A stretch of 64,000 bases of DNA from the NCBI RefSeq assembly GCF_040412425.1, contig NC_089749.1:31978313-32042312 (forward strand), read 5' to 3'. The DNA comes from Macrobrachium rosenbergii. Its lineage: Eukaryota; Arthropoda; Malacostraca; Decapoda; Palaemonidae. This document shows positions 20,760 through 29,963 of the stretch, piece after piece (position 1 is the stretch's first letter; each line of letters starts with the position of its first letter). The position numbers were made by a program, and so were the translations under genes. Under the pieces are notes generated by a model. It was not told where the DNA came from. It saw only the letters and a list, made by a program, of their open reading frames with translations, and made no database searches.

Positions 20760-22577
20760 CTATTGAGGCTGGGCCTTCGAGGTAGAAGGTTGGCCAACTG
20801 ACGAGACAGGTACAGCCTGGACAACGGTTTGTTGGTGTTGTCTTCTGTGCCTCCTGTATCTCTTTCCTGGCCTGATTTGGGGCCCGGCGGACTCGGGGGC
20901 TTTCCTTTTGAAAGCAGGAATACCCCAGCGGGAGCGCAGACTTTGATTAGCCCTGGTTGCCTCAGCCAGGACATTGCTGACCTCTCCTTCGGGGAAGATA
21001 CTAGCACCCCAGAAGGAGTTTTTCATGAGCTTGTTAGGCTCATGTCTTATGGTAGCGCCTGCGAAGATGTATTTACGGCAGTTCATCCGCGCTACCATGA
21101 AGTCAAACAGGTCCGACTGAAATCCTGCTAACAGAGACTTTGTCAGGACCTGGAAGTGTGTCTCCTCGGAGTACATAACTGCCGTGGATTCCGCCAGGCA
21201 CAGGGAGTTCAGTGATCGGCTCAGCCGACACCTAGCCTCAAACTCTGCTTTCAAGAGGGCTTCTGGCAGTTTGGGAAGCTGCTCACTGAATAAGGTGGAT
21301 GCACAATCTGGGTCGAGCTTACCCGATGTAAAAGTGGCAGGGGCATCCTTCCAGAAATCATCGTCTCCGGGGAAGATCAGAGAGGTGGGATCAGTCTCCT
21401 GGAGCTGAGGCGACGGCTTACCCTCCGTGCATGCTTGGGCGGTCGCAAGAGCCACCTTAGTCATGCAAGGGGTTGGGATTTTATCCCCCAACGAGAACAT
21501 CGTGAAGTTGCCCTTGAAGGGGTCAACCGTGTTCTCCGCCTGCCACTCATTAAATGTGCGCAGCAATGCAGACTGCGCCTGGTCCCTTGGGAAGATAACT
21601 GTCTCCTTCGGGACCTTATCCGTCCGTACCCAAGCTTCCTCCGTCAACCTGGCGAAGCCTGGGTAGGGGGGCAGCAGGCCAGGAGGAAAGAATTCCAACT
21701 CCTGAAGCCTGCGTGTGCCTAGACCCTCGATCGTCAGGGTATCTTCATGCCGGGGAGCATGAAGGGCCAAACGCCAGGGATTTCCCTTGTCAAATGGAGG
21801 GAGGGCGGAGGCATCCGGAATGGGGTAATGTACCGCCGAACCACCGGAGCTCATGAACCCGGAGAGCATACTCTCCTGGCTCTGCAACCTCTCCGTAAGC
21901 TTGTTAAGCTTAGCATCCAACTCCAAGGTAAACTTCTGCAGAAGTATACCGGCAAACTCCTCCGGGTCAAAGGCAGGTTGGCGAGGAGGGCTAGCCTTAG
22001 CTGCCCTCGAACTCGCTCCCTTAGCAGAGGGAGTGGCCTTGAGTTTGGAAGCCACCGGACTAGTATCCCGTGGCTTCACCGGAGGGAAAGGGGTTGCTTT
22101 ACGGGAGGTCGTGGACTTATAGCCCTTCGCCTTGCAAGACTTCTTCAACTTGGGGACAGCGGATTGCGCCCTGTCCTCCAAGTAAGAAGATTTTTGAAAG
22201 CCCTGAAAAGAAGAAGCGGTGGATGAAGGAGAATAAAAAAGGGAGCCCGCCCCCACTGCCTCACTTACCTCCCTACCTACCTCCTGGTCTTGTTCGGTGT
22301 TCATTGGTTCCAGGTCGAGGTTTATGGCCGCCACTTCCTCCGACACCTCCACGTACAAATTTTCGTCCTGGGGAGGCTGGGTTTCTACCCGGGTCTGCTC
22401 GATGACAGGAGCAGCGACTTCAGGTGGAACAGCCGCTGAGATCCGGGCACCGGGGTAAAGCAGGTTCCAGATGTTCTCATCCAGAACGTACGGCTTCCCC
22501 GACGGAACGTTCCTGCCATAACCAGCCACCCAGGCTCGAAGGGAACCCAAGGCGTTGTTGCGGGAAGCTTGGTCGGC
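20760..22577 (-). CDS. DIRS-1 gag-like protein, main exon
   Basis: Open for 596 codons from the Met at 22550 and extended upstream to a splice acceptor (CTCTCTTCCAG, AG at 22579-22578) that adds ADQASRNNALGS. Contents: ALGSLRAWVAGYGRNVPSGK near the start; an acidic stretch; a Lys/Ser/Pro-rich basic linker (residues ~130-190); then a helical conserved region (DPEEFAGILLQKF..., LTKSLLAGFQSDLFDFMVAR, LMKNSFWGASIFPEGEVSNV). It ends in a basic RP-rich tail (RWGIPAFKRKAPE, GKRYRRHRRQHQQ) suited to RNA binding. DIRS gag proteins are poorly conserved, so the role is assigned from position and from similarity of layout to the two other DIRS copies here. Confidence 0.8.
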   Translation of the reverse strand, partial: ADQASRNNALGSLRAWVAGYGRNVPSGKPYVLDENIWNLLYPGARISAAVPPEVAAPVIEQTRVETQPPQDENLYVEVSEEVAAINLDLEPMNTEQDQEVGREVSEAVGAGSLFYSPSSTASSFQGFQKSSYLEDRAQSAVPKLKKSCKAKGYKSTTSRKATPFPPVKPRDTSPVASKLKATPSAKGASSRAAKASPPRQPAFDPEEFAGILLQKFTLELDAKLNKLTERLQSQESMLSGFMSSGGSAVHYPIPDASALPPFDKGNPWRLALHAPRHEDTLTIEGLGTRRLQELEFFPPGLLPPYPGFARLTEEAWVRTDKVPKETVIFPRDQAQSALLRTFNEWQAENTVDPFKGNFTMFSLGDKIPTPCMTKVALATAQACTEGKPSPQLQETDPTSLIFPGDDDFWKDAPATFTSGKLDPDCASTLFSEQLPKLPEALLKAEFEARCRLSRSLNSLCLAESTAVMYSEETHFQVLTKSLLAGFQSDLFDFMVARMNCRKYIFAGATIRHEPNKLMKNSFWGASIFPEGEVSNVLAEATRANQSLRSRWGIPAFKRKAPESAGPQIRPGKRYRRHRRQHQQTVVQAVPVSSVGQPSTSKAQPQ

Positions 22578-22710
22578 CTGGAAGAGAGCAGGGACTTAAT
22601 AACCTAGCGCTCGGTGAAGAGATGTATATAAGCAATATATCAAGAACATAACGCATTCTTGAAACAATTGAGGCAACCAGGTAAACTAAAGGCAGTAACT
22701 ATAGGCTTAC

Positions 22711-22873
22711 CGACTCGTCCTGGACACGCTCAGACAGAGCGAAGCAAACCTCACAACCGTCCGGGTGCCATACGATGAGATTGTCGATCCGCACTGCACA
22801 GCCCGAATGAGAACGGCAGACAACGTGCCCATAGGGCTGGTGCAGTGCACCTGGGCTCCTCACAACATACTGT
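22711..22873 (-). CDS. DIRS-1 gag-like protein, probable upstream exon with Cys/His cluster
   Basis: Between an acceptor (CTCCCACTTACAG; an alternative AG lies 4 bases on) and a donor TCG|GTAAGC at 22710-22709, an open frame reads YVVRSPGALHQPYGHVVCRS, then HSGCAVRIDNLIVWHPDGCE and VCFALSERVQDES. It joins the main exon in phase 0 (...QDES|ADQAS...). Three cysteines and two histidines (C-x3-H-x2-C, H-x3-C-x2-C) suggest a zinc-binding unit. The donor and acceptor consensus, the in-phase join and the absence of stops support real splicing. I cannot see the first exon with a start codon; it should lie further left on the minus strand (above 22.9 kb). Confidence 0.6.
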
Positions 22874-22879
22874 CTGTAA

Positions 22880-24950
22880 GTGGGAGAAGGTATATGAACA
22901 CACTAATTTAAGGCGCGCCGGAGCAGAACCGGCGGAGATAGGGGCCTTAAACAACAGCAGGTAATGGAGCATGCTAATTAATTTATACCGAACCCGCCGG
23001 AGCATTCCGGCGGGACGATAAATCAAGAGCAAAACATGACACACACTAAATTAAGGAGCGCCGGAGATAGTTCGACGGAGCCGGACCTCAACCTAGGATC
23101 ATGCAACTCTTAATTATAAAATCAACTTAAAGTCTAATTACTGCCGGAGTCCGGCAGCAAGTATTAATTTATATCGGGCCCGCCGGAGCATTCCGGCAGG
23201 ACGATAAACCAGAGCAAAACATGACACACATTAAATCAAGGAACTCCAGAGATAGTTCGACGGAGTAGGACCTTAACTTAGGATCATGCAACTCTTAATT
23301 GTAAAATCAACTTAAAGTATAATTACTACCAGAGACCGGTAGTAAGTAAATGGTTAACAACATAGGATAGCAGTACACTGCTGGTCAAAGTGCTCTGGCG
23401 CAGACCCCTCCAAGATCCCGTGCCTCCGTCACTCGGTTACAGCGGGGAGGGCAGGGTAAATCATTACCTCCAGTTAGTATACAGCTAGAGAACTAGGTGT
23501 GACTAAGGCCAACCTACTGAAAACCAGAACCACCAGAGTGGTAACAGGTAAGAAGGCAACGGGAGGGCCGGGGATGGCGGAGCGGAACCAGCTAGGAAAT
23601 GTTTGAACCCTGAGGGTGATCGAAGTTCAGCCCGACCCAGAGGAGAGCGAACCAACGAAACACTAGCCGAGCAGTTGACACCAGAACGGAGGCCAGGAGG
23701 GTGGGTGACTCTCAACTGGGAACCGGACTAGTCCCCCACGGGGTGACGATCGAAGAGACCGACGTCCCACACGCGGGGAGATGACACACTACTGGCAAAG
23801 TCAGGGAGGCAGTACTTAGAATGGTGGAATCGAGAGTTATGTTCAAGTGGACGGGGGACCCGCTTTACACTGACTAAAACTCCCCACGGGGCATCGACAC
23901 AGACGTATCGACTTCCTGCGCGCAGGGAGACTCATGACACTCACCAAAAGTACTGGGGGAGGATAGGACAACAGCACTAGTCTATAGCAACGCCAAACTC
24001 TCATCCTCCTCTGAAGGCACAGCCCAGACAGTAAAAGGGAGGAGAGAGAGGAGAGGAAGAGGGGTGGAAGGGAGAGAAATTCCCGCAACGTAGTCCAACC
24101 AACAACCGACCCATAGGGTAGAAGGGCAATGCATAAAGATCCCCCGTTTTATTTTTCCTTCTCTCCCTCATTAGAGGGAGGAGGGGATGGGGGGCTTCAG
24201 ATGCCCTAGCGAACCCGAAAACAGGCGGTAAGGCAGATGGAACAACAAACAGGAACTCCCTCGACCAGCCTACCCCTCCCTCCCCCGCTCAAGCGACACA
24301 GTCGGGAGAGATGGGAGCTAAGACAATGCCAAAGCCTAACCTGAATAGCCTAAACCACCGATTGGAGCGAGAGGGCTAGGCTAGGATCAATTTCTGATAA
24401 GTACCGCTAAGGTTAACCAATAACTACATAAGTACACGTAATATGATCGAATATACAAAAATATAAGAACTTGTGCTAAGCGTATAGCCTAACCAAGCGA
24501 GGCGAGCAGGAGGTAGGCAGCCAACTGGCTGCACCTGACGCCGAGCCCGGACCACAATAAATCCGAATTATCCATGTCATCCATTACACTACAAATCAGA
24601 GAAGCTGACAAAAGAAAGCACCACCTTGGAGAGGGAATCTATCCGCGCGAGAGCCTGGTATCAGCTATGAATTAACTGTAAGAACCAAGATAGGGAGAGA
24701 AAGCCTCCGTGAGGAATGACGCTAATCAAGGTACCAGGAACCGCCCGACATAGATAAACACCTCCAAAAGGAACTTCTTGAAGGGGAATTACGAAACATG
24801 AGTAAAATTGTAAACAACCGAGAGAAACCCCTGCAGAAACAAGCTGTAAGGGTGTACCTCAAGGTCATCATGGCAGAGGCGGCGAACGCCATTCACGGAA
24901 AATTGGGACAAAAGCCAGCACAAGAAAAAGACCTTCTAGAAGGAAAAACG
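22880..24950 (-). other. DIRS-1 5' leader
   Basis: GC-richer non-coding sequence between the gag exons and the 5' terminal repeat. It includes a duplicated ~188-bp unit (22975-23350) with CCGCCGGAGCATTCCGGCGG palindromes. A first gag exon may hide here, but I cannot identify one. Confidence 0.6.
22975..23350 (-). repeat. 188-bp tandem duplication in DIRS-1 leader
   Basis: The segments starting TAATTTATACCGAACCCGCC (~22977) and TAATTTATATCGGGCCCGCC (~23165) run in parallel for about 188 bp. Both include ATAAATC/ATAAACC, AGAGCAAAACATGACACACA, ATAGTTCGACGGAG, GGATCATGCAACTCTTAATT and the ACT(G/A)CC(G/A)GAG..CCGG hairpin. Confidence 0.88.
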
Positions 24951-25263
24951 TGCTAGTATGGAATAAGTACAGATAGCGCTGGGGTCGTCGGTTGGCGGGC
25001 AGGTGAGTGCGGGCGTTAGATCGGCTCCTCACGTTCCGGGGTTTTGTCATTGGGATGTCTACAGAGTGCAGTCCTGTGGCAGTGACAACAATCACTCACC
25101 CTTATCTATACCGACACCTATTTCATAATAGATGTTCGATCTGGGGGTAGTAACTCCAGCATTTCCTGATAGCTTTTTTCTCTGGTATATTTAGCAATAT
25201 CTATACCTAGAAATTCGTGCTTAATAGGAATTTCACTGGCTGACACAGGGACGAGCTCAGAAA
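24951..25263 (-). repeat. DIRS-1 inverted terminal repeat (right)
   Basis: Complementary to 16906-17163 plus 15264-15323. It ends outwards in GACACAGGGACGAGCTCAGAAA, which also matches the internal complementary region. Flanking AATAATAA resembles the (AAT)n at the left flank. Confidence 0.9.
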
Positions 25264-25424
25264 TAATAAACTGAAAGAACATACCTCGAAGAAGTCTGAA
25301 CAAAATTCAATGAAATTTTCACAGCTTATAGTATAACTATATATCTTTGGTCTCATGTAAGGAAACTGTTTTCAACGGCAACTTTGTTTCTGTATGTTAT
25401 TTATGGAAAATATGTTTTTTTCAA
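25264..25424. other. Spacer between DIRS-1 and Tigger-like element
   Basis: Short AT-rich sequence. Nothing recognised. Confidence 0.5.
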
Positions 25425-25426
25425 TA

Positions 25427-26861
25427 TAGGTTGACCATCATTAATTCGGCAATCAGTAGTCCGGAACAATCAGTAATCCGGCACAAATTTCGGCTAGAGT
25501 AATTTCTAATGTTTCCCCACTAATTTTCAAATTTCCTGGGTCGCTGCGCTAACTCATTCGCCGGCCTTCGATTTGGTGGCGCAGTGTGCTGCATCAACAA
25601 ACTGGTAGCCTGGCCTACATTATACTGAACTCTATTCACATATTAACAGTATTATACAAACATCAACATAACGAATGTGCATCTTTTTCATGGACCATCA
25701 ATGTTTTGTTTTGGGAATCGATATCGCAGTATTTATTTCGCCACATTTAACTAAGTTCAAAGTGCTTTTCTTGCTTCTAGTTAGCGTAAATGAATATGGA
25801 TACTTTATTTATTTTGGACATGGATATTTTTCGTTATACGAAGTGTTTTCAAGTTGAAATATAACTTAAATACGTCTTGTTGTGAAATTAATTTAGCTAT
25901 TTTCTCCGTTAATATATGACATTCGCGGGAACCACGGCTGGCCGTTCTGGGGGCATGTTTGGTTTTGTGTAAAAAAAAAATCAAGATTCAGTTCGCTATT
26001 TTCTCTTGATTTCATCATAATACAAGCTTTACGTATTTATCTTTTATCGGCGTGAAAACGGTAATAATTTGTATTCTTTCATGCCTGGTAGTTTTGATTA
26101 AAATACATTCTCTTCAGTTTTATTTATGGTCGAGTTTCATCCATGTTGCCGATGCACGATAATTTATAGTCATTAGCAGCTTGAACATTGTTTTCTCAGC
26201 TTCAGCTACAACTTACAGCTTTAAGTTACTTTAGCTGCCGATCTTTTCTCCAAAGCGAATAAGGGTAGTGTAAAAAATATATCAGTCCTATTGTACAGTA
26301 CTTAACGTTATTTGTAACATAACTACAGTAATTGTGTATTACCGTACGATGGTTGAAATACAAGCAAAACAGTTCTTATCCGATACCATTATTAGCAAAA
26401 CAACAGTTTCCCATTCGATTGTTTATGGCTGTACGCATTTACGCAAGAGTATAACGTTACTCACAATACTTTTATCATTCTCTTTTACTTTTTTAACTAG
26501 CAGATGGAATAAAGAGATGGAGGAAAAAAGTTTTTCTATTGTAAGTTGGTCTCTCTCGCTGCCTGATTGTACCTGCTGCCCATTTGAAATCTAAAAATAC
26601 TTCCTAAATATTTTTCGATCGGTATTAATTGCTAACCCCATCGTGAAACTTAAAATATCGTAAGTCGAATTATCGTAACTCGAGCACTACCTGTATTTGA
26701 TAATTGTCTTTTCTTTATTAACCAACTTTTACTGATTTATGGGATATTTTAATTTTATGATGAGGTGCTTAGCTACTGGGTTTCGTGTATCCTAGCCTAA
26801 TAAATGGCTAATCCGGCACCCTCCAGGTCCCAATGATGCCGGATTAGTGATGGTCAACCTG
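25427..26861. mobile_element. Tigger-like element (family E) with family A fragment inside
   Basis: The ends are TA|TAGGTTGACCATCATTAATTCGG and, reverse complemented, TA|CAGGTTGACCATCACTAATCCGG. The TIRs are about 24 bp with TA flanks (25425-25426, 26862-26863). The stretch from about 25600 to 26693 matches 43700-46960 and ends GTAACTCGAGCACTACCTG|TA, the right end of the family A Tigger element. A family A copy therefore appears to be nested in a family E element. No intact transposase. Confidence 0.78.
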
Positions 26862-27234
26862 TATTAAAATTTATAAACTTGAATTTAGTAATTTCCTTAC
26901 ACATGTACTTTCAGTATTAGCTGTTTAATAAGCGGTAAAAATTTGAAGCAAATCCCTTCAATCATAAGGTGGCAAAAGCTCACCTACCTTATAATGGGGC
27001 CTTATGGTATTGGTGATCACCTTCATTCTTCAGACATATGCAGTAGCTCTTCATACCTACTGTTCTATACTAGGCGGCCCCCAACCCCCAGGTATTTATG
27101 ACCCTACGAGGCCCTTGTCTACTAACAGTTTGCTTTACATGGTAAGGAGGAGAGATGTTTTTATTCAGAATAGAATTGACTTAACTGGCTCTGTAAAACA
27201 TGCTCCTTAGCCAGCCAGAACAGTCTCGGCATTA

Positions 27235-27488
27235 CAGACAGTCCGCGGTTATTGGCGGGGGTTCTGTTCCCGACAGCGTGACAGTGAGTGAAAATCAGCG
27301 ATAACTGAAAACCTGCGACAATAGTGCCGATCCCTGGTTATCAGCACTGATATCCGGTTATTGGTGCGGATAACCGGGGATCGGCGCTGATAACCGGGGA
27401 TTGGCGCATATAGGCACCGAAAATCCAGTTACCGTCGTCGCTAGACAAACGCCGTTAAATTGGATTGCCGACAACTGGAGACTGCCTG
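27235..27488. mobile_element. Short MITE with internal GCCGAT/GGTTAT repeats (copy 1)
   Basis: It starts CAGACAGTCCGCGGTTATTGGC after TA. The right end, reverse complemented, reads CAGGCAGTCTCCAGTTGTCGGC. The interior repeats GGTTATTGGTGCGGATAACC and GATCGGCGCTGATAACC motifs. A second copy lies at 48679-48953. Confidence 0.8.
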
Positions 27489-27664
27489 TGCAGTATTTGC
27501 ATTCTTGTTAGCTTTATAACCTGAATTGTAATATGTCTTAGAAAAGCACTGCACTTTCAAATGACCTAGTAACTTTTGCTTTTAATTGTATAATCACTAA
27601 GTACAGCTGTCATGCTTGTCTATTCAAAGAAATATTCCCTTTAGAATTAAATCTATAGCATTAC

Positions 27665-27779
27665 CTGACACTTGATCTTCATCATCAGAAAACCCTGAGC
27701 TCTCCTGGAAATTACACATGCATATAGAGCATGTCTCATCAGGTGGCTGCAAAATACTTTGGGTATACTTCCGCATCAG
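27665..27779 (-). CDS. dx: Deltex-family E3 ubiquitin ligase, exon with first RING cysteines
   Basis: Internal exon of 115 nt. The acceptor AG (27781-27780) follows the tract GGCTTCTTTATGTTTTACAG; the donor is G|GTAATG (GT at 27664-27663). The 38 codons read LMRKYTQ...PPDETCSICMCNF...SGFSDDEDQVS. This matches the Deltex segment 'R-x-Y-x(n)-P-D-E-x-C-x-I-C-M' that opens the RING finger. The exon begins in phase 0 and ends with one base (G). That base joins the GG of the exon at 2088 to make Gly and gives an uninterrupted RING-H2: CxxC here, then CxH-xx-H-xx-C and CxxC there. Preceding exons (WWE domains or the proline-rich region of other deltex proteins) were not found in 28-64 kb. Confidence 0.87.
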
Positions 27780-28582
27780 CTGTAAAACATAAAGAAGCCA
27801 TGCTGTAAATTTTACAATTGACTTTCATCTTGTATATTACCCTTCATCTGAAGCACTTTAGAAAATATTTATTGCGATTTCTCAAAATACAACCTTTGAA
27901 AACTGAAATACAACTCAATTTAGAGTACTGTACAGATTTGTTTCATTAAAACAGAAAATGTAAATAAAATCCTACATTTATATAACAAAGCATACACAAA
28001 CAATTACTGTATAAAGGAACAATCCTGATATGGAAATTCAATGTTTTTAAAATTTGGCAGAATATCTGATGACAACACAATGTTTTTTATTATAAGGGAG
28101 AGGTTATTATTATTGTTTTTGCAATACAAAATATATAATTGAAAATTTAAGTTCACATAAAAAAAGTTATCAATGTTTATTACAAAAACAGATTACAAGT
28201 TGAAAACATCAAGAGCTAAACTAACCATCTAAAATATACTAAATTTTAAACATACAATGTTTTTTCCAAAATACACAAACAGATGTTCCTTAAGTTGGGT
28301 AAAAAGATACAGTAGTTTCTATCAGCTGATAGGTGAAGCGTAGGGAAAATCCCAACATACAGAACTGTCAGGCCCACTTTTCTGTTGACAGCATGGACAA
28401 ATGCAATGTGGTTAAAGGTAGGAATATATTACAAAGTCTAGTGAATGTATAACTAAGAATATATTTTTAAAAATTCATAATTCTTCCTACTGGAATACAA
28501 ATCCTTTTATTTATTCATGAAACATACTCATGAAGTGCAAGTTTCTGTCTTCAGAAACTAACTGACAAAGTTCCATAAACTA
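27780..28582 (-). other. dx: Deltex intron upstream of the RING exon
   Basis: AT-rich, low-complexity sequence with no further exon recognised before the second DIRS element. Confidence 0.5.
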
Positions 28583-28811
28583 AAAAATGACATTTTTATA
28601 ATAAAATAAGGCTTTATATATACTTAGCAAGTAGTTGCATTGCTATTGGCTCCTACTTTTCATGGCAGCTTAAGTTTTAAATTTCATGGTAGAGCTCTAG
28701 TGTTTTGGTATAGGTGACCAACCCCACCCACTTTCAGGGAAGAATAGGTACAATCGGGCTCAAGAGCTCCATTCGTTCATGATCTACATCCATGAGAGGT
28801 GAGGAGGGAGG

Positions 28812-28914
28812 GCTCTGATCATGTAATTACTTGGTATGTATATATAAAACCTTATTTTCTTATAAAAATGTCATTTTTATGTAAGTAATTTACCAAGTAA
28901 TTACACTGCTGAAT
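28812..28914 (-). repeat. DIRS-2 internal complementary region
   Basis: GTAATTACTTGGTATGTATA...TCATTTTT is complementary to the left outer end (AAAAATGACATTTTTATAAT...TTAGCAAGTAGTTGC). The adjoining ATGTAAGTAATTTACCAAG is complementary to the right outer end (CTTGGTAAGTTACTTATATG). Confidence 0.85.
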
Positions 28915-29216
28915 CCCACATAGAAGGGAGCTGGGATACATGGACACTAACTACTCAGAATCACTCAGTAATGGAGATGCTTGTTGTAACCTTACCTGGT
29001 GAGGTAGCTACAGCAGACGGGTACTGCCTCTGGTAGGTACTCATCATCAACCTGTAGTGGCGCAGCAGTAAAGCTGAGGGTTGACTCTAGTGGGTGCCTT
29101 GCCGCCAAGGAGTGTTTTAGTGGTTGCTAAGGCATCATAACAAACAAAGATACTGTACACCCTTGCCCTGGGCATAGTACAAGAAAAATCGACCAAATAA
29201 TCTCGTTACCAACACA

Positions 29217-29948
29217 TCACATAAAAACAAAACCAAACCCAACCATTAAAACCAACGACTGGTGGGTACTCCAGGTACACAGTACCCCCAGGCTTTCCAT
29301 AACTCGATCACCTAATACCAAGGCAAGGAGATAGTGAAATAGAGGATACACTCCTACCCTTCCTCCCCAAGTACTAAGCCAGCCACAGAGAAAGGACATA
29401 ATGTCGCATAGGTAATGAGAGGCAAAACTAGATCTACACTTCCAATACACAGTTTGAAGTATAGTTGAGGGCAACAAATTAAGTTTACATGCCAATGAAG
29501 TGGCGACTGAATACCCCGCTGTGATTCAGAGATTACTTCTCTAAGAAAGATGGACAGTGTGTTCTTGGACATGGAACGAGAAGGGTTCTTTACAGCGCAC
29601 CAGAGGTTACAAGGATCCTCTGATGTTCTTAGCCCTTTCAAGGTAACACTTTTAAAACTCTGACCAGACAGAGAACTCTCTCCTGGTCTGTCGGGCCAAG
29701 GATACTTGTTAAGTTCTTGACAGAGAATGAACGGGGCCAGGGATTGGATGGGGTTTCATTCTTTGCAAGGAACCTAAGAATAAACATGCATACATGGTTC
29801 TATAACCGTTAATAGTTGAAGTTGTTGAACCTCGTGAAGACTTCAGGAAGATTAAAAAGTCAGCTATTTGCGCTAGAGTGGTTTCAGAAGACAAGATACC
29901 ACGCCTTCGACACCAGTTGCAGAAAACTGACCATTTAGCCTGATACAC
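29217..29948 (-). pseudogene. DIRS-2 tyrosine recombinase, broken
   Basis: The N-terminal core-binding part is open (MYQAKWSVFCNWCRRRGILS, ...TLAQIADFLIFLKSS, TSTINGYRTM). Later pieces in other frames read DPCNLWCAVKNPSRSMSKN and KLNLLPSTILQTVYWKCRSS, ending FASHYL. The last corresponds to the W...Y terminus of DIRS recombinases. The stretch expected to hold the catalytic Arg and the H-x-x-R box is disrupted. The enzyme is inactive as read. Confidence 0.78.
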
Positions 29949-29963
29949 ATTGGATGAGGATTC

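Larger units (their letters stand above)
15239..25263 (-). mobile_element. DIRS-type tyrosine-recombinase retrotransposon (DIRS-1), near complete
   Basis: It reads on the minus strand: 5' inverted terminal repeat (25263-24951), long leader, gag, RT/RNase H, overlapping tyrosine recombinase, internal complementary region (17217-17310) and 3' inverted terminal repeat (to 15239). Without the 1.58-kb nested Tigger-like element it is about 8.4 kb. It has no target duplication, as expected for recombinase-mediated integration. The order gag-RT/RH-YR, the inverted non-identical termini and the internal region complementary to both ends define DIRS elements. gag and recombinase frames are open; the RNase H part is frameshifted. 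It lies in the same orientation as deltex. Confidence 0.92.
2089..27664 (-). other. dx: 25.6-kb deltex intron
   Basis: Inferred from the two phase-compatible deltex exons. The intron starts GTAATG at 27664 and ends TTACAG at 2089. It holds a piggyBac relic, a mariner-like element, a satellite-bearing piggyBac-like element, two or more Tigger-like elements, a LINE fragment, a full DIRS retrotransposon and many microsatellites. Transcript evidence would be needed to confirm the junction. Confidence 0.8.

Noticed and set aside
21747..22226. 159-codon plus-strand open frame opposite DIRS-1 gag
   Set aside because: Antisense shadow of a GC-rich open gag frame, with no independent motifs.
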